From contig OX328110.1 of the NCBI GenBank assembly GCA_946811185.2, positions 20,570,456 to 20,634,455 on the forward strand: a stretch of 64,000 nucleotides of DNA, given 5' to 3'. The position numbers and the translations under genes are program-made. Positions 47,601 to 58,383 of this stretch are shown piece after piece. The notes under the pieces are model-generated. The model was not told the DNA's origin and made no database searches. It was given only the letters and a program-made list of their open reading frames with translations. How positions within the stretch are numbered: the first letter of the stretch is position 1; each line of letters starts with the position of its first letter. The DNA comes from Hippopus hippopus. Lineage: Eukaryota > Mollusca > Bivalvia > Cardiida > Cardiidae.

Positions 47601-50600
47601 TTAAGCAAATGGTAAAAATTTACTGTTGTCCAAAGTCAAAGTACTCACAGACGACAAATTAAATGCGACTCGAATGATGAGATTTGCCTTGGAAATGGTC
47701 AAAAACTTTGTAGGAAAAGCAGAGGATGCTTGTTACCAGCAATGTCTCATTGCCCCACAAAGTTTTCAAAAGCCTTCTCCAACAGAGGTGTAAAATGTAA
47801 CAGTCTGTGGTAAAGAGTTAGATCATGTAAAAAGAAATTTGAAGACACTCTGTGGGAATTTGGATTATCACCAAGCACAGGTTTTAAGTTTGTATACTTG
47901 AGTGTATGATAAAATATTGCTGCCATAGTGGAAAGTGCCAGTTATAAAAATATCTACTTTAACAACAACAATTTTAAATTAGTATACAACAAATCAAAAC
48001 CAAAACATTTCCTAAGGCCCAATGGTGGAATTTGCCTGACCTAGCCAAGGTTTCAACCCATTACTTCCTGTTTTTGACTGCCCAGTAGCTGATACTGACA
48101 ACATCAAAGTATGCAACCATGTTCGTTCTTTACCAGATGACAGTTTTAGGCTAGTCCAAAGCGTTTATGGACAACAAATTAAATTTGGCTTCAAAAATAA
48201 AAAAATGTCTTACTTTAATATCAGTTGACTGTAATAAAACATTTCTGAGGTCATCATAAACATGTGATAGAAATACATGTTCTGTTGTGAATGAGATCTT
48301 TAACCGTATGGCACCAGCTTCATTGTATGTTTGTCTGAGTGAATAACGGGGCCGCAAAAAATACCTAGAAAGTAAAGTTAGATCTTTTACAACTGTTATA
48401 CATTTCGATAATTCTCAGAAATTCTCAAATTTCATAAAATTTTAGAATTTTATTTTCATCCACACTGAAAAGCATTTGCAAAGGACAAATTTAAATTAAT
48501 GTGGCCAATATGATAGGGATTTTTCAATGAAAGGGTAAAAAACATTGTGAAAAGAGGAGAAAAGGCGTATTACCTTCATTTTCTTTATTTTTCCAAATGT
48601 TTTCAAAAGCCTGTTTTCTCAGAACTGTAAAAGCAAAGGACCGTTTGCTTAAAGGATTAAATCTGTTTTGAAAAAAGGTTTCTTTGATTTCTGTTAGAAG
48701 GATAAGAATTTTTGTCTACTCAAAAAAATAATTTAAAAGCCTATCACTGCACAAGAAAATTCAAATAACATGTAGTAAGTTAAATTGAAATCCTATTTTT
48801 GTAAAAAAAGGCAATACATCAAACAAAATGTATCTGCTTAAGAAGTTTACTTTTTTGGCAGTGTCACCTTGTATCAAAATTTGACAGGTAGAGTAGTATA
48901 TAGACAGTTTCCAGGATTCAATCCAAAAATAATTTGTGGTCTGCATATGCTTTGTATTTGAACAAGTCCAAAATTTCATCGTTTGGTAAAGGGTTAAAAT
49001 CACAAAGGATGAAACAGAAAAAAGAAATTTGGCAAGAATCATTACCAAGCATTTTGAACACTCTTGGAGTCAAGTTCCTTCAAAGGAATTTTTATTTCAC
49101 CCAGAAACACCCCTGGAAACATTCCACCCAGCACTTCCCTAGCAACCCTGGAGTCATCATGCCACAGGGACACACACACGTCCCAAGAAAATATGTCCTC
49201 AATCACATACTGGTTCCGATCATGATTCTGACCTTTATTTTCAATCTGCAATAGATATAATGATGATTTGAGAAAGAAATAGTTTATGGTATTCAAATAC
49301 ATGTATGTGTAGCAGCGCATTTTGTTTGTTTCGTGTTAAATCTTTACCAAACGACAAAATTTTAGACTGGTCCAAATTGAAAGCACTTGCAGATGACAAA
49401 ATAAACATAACTCAAAAATTGAAATTTGTTTCCAGCAGAGTAGAAAACATTGTGGGAAAAAGAGAAAATGCTGGTTACCAGCATTTTCTCCTTTTCCCAA
49501 CAATGTTTTCAAAAGGCTTCTATCTCAGGGTCGTAGAAACCAGGGATTGTTTGGGAATGGGTTAAACCTTTTACCAAACAATCCAAAGTTTTAATGACCC
49601 TGGGAAAAAAGGCTTCTGAAAACATAGTGGAAAAGGAGAAAATGCTAGTAACCAGCATTTTTTCCTTTTCCCACAATGTTTTCTATCCTATTAGAGAAAA
49701 ATCTCACCATTTAAAGCAATAGTTAATTTGTCCCCAGCAAGTGCTTTCCATATGTTCCAGTCTAAAATTTTGGCGTTTGGTAAAGAGTTAAAGCCTTGTC
49801 AACGTTATTTCTTTTATGTCACATCTATCCATTCAATCATGGAGTTTTAGTATCATTGCTTGGTATTACACTCTTTCAATGCAGCTTGCTGCTTTTTTTT
49901 CAAATGCATGAGAGAAAAGAATCATACTGCCATGACCCTCTACTGTCTTCATTAAAAACTGCATTTTAAATGTAATTTCATGATTTTGACAAAAAAGAGC
50001 TTTCATAATGGTACAGAAGATGCAGTCTGATCCTGAATCTATATTGTCCACATGCAGTCTGATCCTAGATCTAAATCATTCACTTGTTTAGTCAAACCTG
50101 TATGACAAAAAAAGTCTTACAGTCAGAGAACCGTACTTTCACCAATCGATGAAGTAATGTTTTTGGTGATGAAAGTGGTAATGATAGATGAAAAGTGAAA
50201 CCCACTTACGTCAAAAAAGAAGGTCTCATCAAAATACGGACAAATTGTTTTCTTTTTCACATTGGTCCTTTTGATTTCCTCTCTCTGCTTCACTTTACCG
50301 TAGGACAGCACCACCACAGCATATGGGTTGCAGGCCCCATTTACAACTGTAAGATCACTGCATTCTACAACCCTGATAAAAATACAGACTAGCTAATTAT
50401 TCCTCTATCAAACAATAACCTATTTTAACGCTTTACCAAATGAGAAAATTTTAGACTGGTCAAAATTGAAAGTATTAGCAGATGACAAAATAAAGTGACT
50501 GAAAAATTGAAATTTGTTTTGGGAAGGGTAGAAAACGTGGGAAAAGGAGAAAATGCTGGTTACCAGCATTTTCTCCTTTTCCTACAATGTTTTCAGAAGG

Positions 50601-53600
50601 CTTCTTCCTCTAGGTCGTAAAAACCAGGGATTGTTTGGTAAAGGGTTAAAAGCCATGATGAAGATAGATTTTGAAAACATTGTGGAAAGAAGAAAAAGCT
50701 GGTTACAAGCATTTTCTTCTTTCACCACAATTTTTCTAACCTTAAAACATTAAATGCTGTCATTTGAGCAACATTCATCTGCAAGTGCTTTCAAAATAGT
50801 CAAGTCTAAAATTTTGTTGTCTGGTAAAAGGTTTATAACCCCTTTAACCTTTTCTCTGCAAACATTGTTTCATATCTACCTGGCTAGTACAAGTAAAGTG
50901 AAACTTGCCCTCTGTAACCCCTCCCCAAAGGGCAACTCCAACAAATCTAACGTCCAAATGACTAGTTATACCTTTTCCAAACAATCCTGAGTCTTAACAA
51001 TGCTATAGGAGAAAGTTTTTGAAAAAACATTTCAGAAAAAGGAGAAAATGCTGGTAACCAGTATAATTGTCATCTGCAGATCATGCTCTCAATTTGAAAA
51101 GTAAAAAAAATAGTTTTTGGGTAAAGAGTTAATTGGAGGGAAATTTTTTCTGCTCTTTCAAACATTGAGGAAGCATCTAATGGATCTGCAAATACTTTCA
51201 AAACCAAGGACCATCCATAGGTCTGAAAAAGTTGTCGTATTGTTAATAGTGCATGTACATGTATGTATTTTCTTATGATCTCTTTCATGGCTTCATTTAA
51301 CAAAATATCAGTGGATTATAACCTAATTACCTGCCCAAATAGCTAAAGACGTGGAGTATCAGACTTGTGAATGACACATCTCTGGCCACTTGAGGGTGTA
51401 GGTTCATACCAACAGCTTGCAAAAAACATTTTACTAATGGTCTTTCGAAGTCATTAAAATGAAGTCCCATAAGACGGTGCAATACACAAGCACTTTAACG
51501 AGCCATATGTATCTTAGGAAGGGCTGCATCCTGTAGCTTGAACTATCTCCTGTGACATAACTAACTGTCTACGGAAAGCATTGCCCATATGAGCAACTGA
51601 TGGCAACAATAAATTAACAAAAAATCAATCAATAATAACCTAACAGTTTCACTAATGTAATTTTACTCTTCATGCAGTTTTATATTTTATAGCCCAACAG
51701 CATGTTCTGTCTGTTTTGATACTGGATTAAAAATCAAAATATTGATTAAGTCAGACAAATGTTCTTATGAATGTTACCTTTTCCCATGGAAATGAACTAA
51801 GAAGAATTGTAAAATGTTCATTCTTGTCAGTTTATAGCATATAGGAAAAAGGAAAAGGGGAATTGTATGTTTTGATTTTAGATCAATATAATTTTATTCA
51901 CGAATGCCAAAATTCAACATTTTCACTCATGGCTTTGCTACATGTGAAAATACAATATATCATATTTTTATGTTTACACAGTGAAATTATATTCTGATCA
52001 TAAACCAAAACAAACAAGTACTCTCCATATCAAGTTTACCTGACAGCTAATCTATGTGACACAGGTAGGTCTATGTCTGTACTCAGATACTCATCAAATC
52101 TCACCTCTAGATGAACTTTGCCCTGTAAAAAATGGTTTCATCACATAACTATCCAAGTGGAAGACAGTGGTGCAGGAAAACATAGCTGCCACATCAGAGA
52201 TCAGGGTCTGTATTTACCAATCATTCTTAATTCTTATTCTATGTCTTATCCTAGATCAAGAAAGTAGCACAACTTCTGATCGGCTAAACCATTTGGTTTA
52301 GCCAATCAGAAGTTGTGTTATTTTCTAATTTAAAAATTTTTTGAGAATAAGACTAAGAAGAGCACCACAAGCGGGTGCCAACACTAGTCTACAAGGGCTT
52401 GATTTTCTGTGAAAATATTAAGTCGAAAAAAGGGCATAACTGTGTCAAAAATATTTTAATGGTTATCTGTCCTTGTTCTAAGAGTTCCCTTTTTGATAAT
52501 CAACAACTTGTCCAAGTTTGAAGTAAATATCTTCAGTAATAATAGAGATATTACAAAATGTCAAAGTTTTTGCATGTTGATGCAGATGCAAAAGACAACA
52601 GCGACAACACCAAGGCTACGACAATAACTTGTCGTTTTCTTTGAAAACAGCAGAGCTAAAAATGTTCTTAAAAATGATTGATGGCTACAGACCCATAGGT
52701 TTTGGATTGATATCCCAGGACAAGCCTAGTCTCAATAATGAGATGCTACGGTGATTTTTTCATATTTGGACATGTATTGTGCACCAAACCAAATCAATTC
52801 CATCGCAAATTTTCCGGTAGCAAAAATAGAGCACTATACTGACTTTCTGTTTCATCGATTTAATCTGTATTGCAGCGAAATGTAATTAATTTTTAGTAAC
52901 AAACATGACCAAAGACAAATTATTAAAACCTTTCATTACCTTAAGAGCACGTAGAAGTCGTTTATAACATGTAAATCTCAGAAAAAAACTAACGAAATCT
53001 ATCATGAAAGGCGGCCCTTTTGTGTGTTTTTGGGAACGTAAATTACTTGAGTAACAGATGAAATGAACTGTTGTTTTTTTTTTTATGTTCAGCATTTAAA
53101 TTGAAAATATTTTCAAACGAAGGATTATTGAATACGCAAGCAACAGGTAACAGGTATGTTTAAATCCTAGTTTTTGCTCTGTTTGTGAAATTATGAGAGT
53201 TCAAACTTGCGCACAAAATCTGTGCGGAGATTTCAACTGTTTTTGTCTTGATCGTCTCTGTACCCAGAGGCGACCAGCCAAAAAGTAACATCGCCTCTGG
53301 GGACAGTTATCTGTACTAAGGATGAGACTAGAATGGGATGAGCCAACCTTTGAAACTACCGACAGTAGATTTTCATGTCATTTCCATTATCAAAATAGTT
53401 TCTTATGGCACGGCTTAACCCTTTCCCAAACAATCCCTGGTTTTCACGACCCTGAAAAAGAAGCCTTTTGAAAACATCATGGGAAAAGGGGAAAATGCTG
53501 GTAACCAGCATTTTCTCCTTTTCCAACAATGTTTTCTACCCTCCCAGGACAAATTTCAATTTTTGAGTCACGTTAATTTTGTTGTCTGCAAATGCTTTCA

Positions 53601-56600
53601 ATTTGGACCAGTCTAAAATTTTGTCAATTGGTAAAGAGTTAAATTCTTTGATTGCTAAATCTGAAATTTAAAAGCTATCTGTAAGCTTCTTTGAAATTAA
53701 TTTTCTTCCAGAACATACAACCGTGTCAAACAAGCCAACTGGTCTCATTAATAGAAATTTTTTTTTTTTGTAAGTATAAAATATTTTTGCATATTATCAA
53801 GTTGTGAAAAATATTATTGGTGTGACAGAAAGATATTAACATACCAGGGGTTTTTATGCAAAATATTTTACTTTGTACCATTTTCACACAATCCCATATT
53901 GTAACAACCCTGTGAGAGGAAACTTTTGAAAACATTCTGGGAAAGGGAGAAAAATGAAGAAAAGGAGAAATTACTAGCAACATACAACTTATGTATCTAT
54001 GCAGACAGTGCTAGTATAAAACTAAATAGATCTACCAACTCTGTCTGGTAGGAATCTACAATTCATAGGGACCTCAGGGTTCCCCCTGGCTATTTTTTTC
54101 CTTGTGCAATCACTTTCGCCAAATGAGAAAAGTTTGCGCAAGATTGAAATAATTGGAGCCAGTTTGTGCCAATTGGTGCCAATTTTAAAATGAAAGTACA
54201 GGGGGTCTGGCATAATAAAAAATTGGTCAGTAAGTTATCATCTTGTGATTGTGTCAAGAGCAATGAAATAAGAAAACATTTGTTTTTATCAGATTAAATA
54301 ACCCATATCTTTGTGTATTGCATGAAAATAGTTAAAAATTATTTTTGTCAACAACAGGAATCGTAAATTTACATATGATCCCTGTTAACAACGAAAAATT
54401 AACATCTACATGTATTAAGTTTAAGTAGATCTATCATCAATGTCTGTGACAAAAGTAAAAATAGGTCACTGATAGCAATTTCTCCTTTTTTAACAAGTTC
54501 TAAAAAGAGACCGTTTGGAAACAAATAGAAGTTAAATATGTGAAAACATTGTTACAAAAGTAGAAATTACTCCTTTAGAGCACGCTTTTCAAGAGGGGAC
54601 TATTTACAATTTGAAACATACAGAAGTTAAGATGTTATTTCAAGACCAAACAAATTTTCCGAAATGGAGGAAAAAGGACACAGACTATTCCAAGGACAAC
54701 GATGACATTACCGTCTGGGTTTTAGTCAGAGCTGCCTGCGATAAGGTCGCCATTTTGGAAACCCGCTGTAGTTGCACGAAATTTGTTGATTTTAACTGCG
54801 ATCATGATTCATTTAAATATTTATAAACACTCATGATTTATATGGGACACTGGTCTTCGATGCTTTCACTTTCCTAAAGTTTTGCTAAGTTAATTGACAA
54901 ATTTTGTTTAGCCGACAGTTCGTAATGTTATAGGAAGTGTATGTATATTCGGATAGTCAGGTGTAAATGGCATTGATTTGTTAAGTAATTTGATTACGTT
55001 GATGCCGTAGATTATTCCAGCTGATTTATTTCAACTTAAATCGATGGATTGGCTGTCATGCATCCATGCATTGCAGTAAATGGAACCAGTATCAAAATGT
55101 ACGGCACCCCGTTGTGAAAAATACCGGCGCCAGTCATTTTCCCAATCGGCGTTTTCTTGCGCCACACTTCAAAATTCATCGCAAATGATGCCAATGCCAA
55201 GCCCAGCGGGAGTCCTGGGACCTGCAGATGGGTACTCTGCCAATTTCTCTTTAACTTCTTGTCAACCAAAACTTTCTCACCGTCACTATTTATGATCACT
55301 TGTGCAAAAATATTCTTGATACAACAATTGCTCCATTTATTTTTTCATAATGTTTTACTAAACTGATTTAGAGCAGCATACAATATCTGTGTGGTTGTGA
55401 TCTGGGCCTGCATTCACCAACTATACTTAACTCTTTCCCAAATGACAATATTACAGACTGTTCCAAATTGAAAGCTCTTGCAGACGACAAATTAAACGTG
55501 AATTAAAATTTGTTTTGGGAAGGGTAGAAAATATTGTGGGAAAATGAGAATGAGAAAATGCTGGTTACCAGCATTTTCTCCTTTTCCAACAATGTTTTCA
55601 GAAGGCTTTTTTTCCCAGGGTTGTTAAAATGTGGGTTTGTTTGGTAAAAGGTAATAACATTCTTAGTCTAGTTCTCAAGAATTTTCTGAATTTCACAGTA
55701 ACAACATTTCTGATAATGGTTTAGCCAATAAGAAAGAGAGGATATTTGTTTTTAACGGTGAAAGATTGAAATTTATTTCATCAAGTGAACATCATCAGTA
55801 ATATTTACATGAGTGGCGCAGCCACGAGTGAAAATATTACCGATGATGTTCACGAGATGAAATAAATTTGGATCATTCACCGAAAAAAAAAACAAAAAAA
55901 AAACAAAAAAAAAAACCAAATATTCCATTTCTTTTATGCTTTTAACCCTTTCTGGGGGGAGCTTAATCAAAATCCAGTACAGTTCTTTTCGGTTATTCCC
56001 TGTGGCATACCCCATCCGCATAGCAACGCATTACAATATTATGTCAAGCGCAAGAAATGTAAGGTAAATTATGTCATATTTCCATCTGGTTGTGAGGTAC
56101 ACGCATTTTAACTAGGTAACTAGTGTGCGGCAACAACTGTTTCCGCCTTCAACTGAAGAGTTAGAATATAAAAATCAGTATTTTCACTGGTCGTAACCAT
56201 GAAATATTGAAAAATACTAGTATTTCACTGGTATTTCTTGATAACCTACCGGAAAGCATGAAATAAATAGTTGTACTTGCTAAGTCTAGATAAAGACCAC
56301 TAATGCAGTTTAGAATGGTGGGAGAATACGGAATCTCATGATAATGCAAGATTATGTTTGAGAGTACCTGCACTTCTTTATTTGCTTCTAGTGGAAGTAG
56401 AGGGAACCAGTGTTCCTTGTTGTGGTATTTGTGAAGATCTTGCCTCCTTATTGTAACTTTCCCAAGTACCTATGGTAATAAATAATAAACTCATTGATTG
56501 AATGAATGCATCCAACATTATTTTAGTCATATCACAGCCACAATTCATTTATGTTTTTACCAGTATTTTTGATTTTTCCAGTATTAAGTCATGCTTCTTT

Positions 56601-58345
56601 CAATATTATTTCAGTCATATCACAGCTATACCTCCCTCTTTTTGTTTATAACACAGCTATACAAGTTTAAGTCATATATATATCCAGCCGTAAACCACAT
56701 TAAAAGGCAGATAGCTCCTGCTACTACTATTTGGCCTTCTTTACACTTGCTGTATGACATACAGCCACTTAACCTTTTACCACACAATCCCAAATTTTAA
56801 CAACCCACAAAAAGTAAGCTGTTGAAAACAATGTTGGAAATGGAGAAAATACTGGTAACCAGCGTTTTCTCCTTTTCCCACATGTTTTCTACCCTGTCAG
56901 AGACAAAAATTCATAATGTGAGCAATCTTCAATTTGTCATCTGCAAATGAGCCATGCTCTGTGAAAAGGGGGATTAATGCATCTGCTCGACCTGGGCTGA
57001 AACTTTGTGCCATTGGTCGATTTTCTGTATGTCCAAGGACCGGTCTTCCTCATAGTTAAGTTGGTTGTTAAAGAAAGTGGCAATTATGGAGATGCATTAA
57101 GCATGGATCAAATGCTTTCAGTTAGGACAAGTTTATACCTTCAGCGCTGGTTGAAAATTCATGCTATACCATAAAATCCCCAGGGTTCTTTTTTCGTGTT
57201 TTAGCAACCCTGATGTAAAAAGATATGGGAAATTGATAAAAAGCTGGATACCAGCACTTTCTCTCTTTCTCTCAATGTTGTTTACATTTCCAAAGACAAA
57301 CTGTACCATTTAAACCACACGCTGTTGGAAAATGCTTTCAAACCAGCATAAATTTTCTCCTTTTTCCACAATGTTGACTAAAGCCTTTTTCTCAATGTCC
57401 AAAAACACTTCGCTATTTGGCAAAGGATTATGAGAAATAATCTTGTGAACAATAAGTGAAAGATAATTATTTACCTTTTCTGGTCTTTCATAGAGTGTAC
57501 ATGATAAGTATCTGAACTGTCTGGGGATTTCTCCATGGAACTCCTCACCATAGAAAGGGCTGAAAATTTAACAACAAGAGAACCGCATGTGGATGCCAAC
57601 GCTCGGCTACAAGTGCTTGATTTTCAGTATAAATTCTAAGTCGAAAAAGGGACATAACTGTGAAAAAATGCTAGTTACTTGCCCTTGCTGTATATGTTTC
57701 CCTTTAGATAGGTTACAACTAGTAAGTTTGAGGTAAATATCTTCAGTAATGACAGAGATATTACAAAATGTTAAAATTTTTGCACAACAATGCTGATGGC
57801 AACGACACCTACAATACCTCACCATTTTCTTTGAAAACTGCCGGGCTAATAATGTGATTGTATTTGACCATTATGTTTTAAATTTGACTTTACGTGAAAT
57901 ATGCAATTATACTTCGGTACAAACCAAAAGAAAGCTGATAATATTGTAAATTACTTTTGACGACTGTGCAGATTAAGATCGAGATCAGATTGCTTTGTAG
58001 TTTGACCCTTAACTTAAAGTGCAATGTTTTCTTAGATATTCTGGCCAAAATGGCACGAACTACAGCAATAATTGAATATTAGCCATGCTCTGGCAAAAGG
58101 TGGCTTAATACATCTGCGTGACGTATTGTACCAATCAAGACATCACATAATTATCAATTTATGGATCCTTAAAAGCCACTTTTTTTAAACAAACAACTGG
58201 ATCATGAAGTTAAATGTCCTTGGACATACAGAAAATTGACCAATAGCTGAAAGTTTCGGCCCAGGTCGGCCTACACGGGCTGACCTGGGCCGTACTTTTT
58301 ACAGACGCATTAAGCTCCATTTTCATTAAGCCCACTTTTATGAGC

Positions 58346-58383
<38 letters not shown>

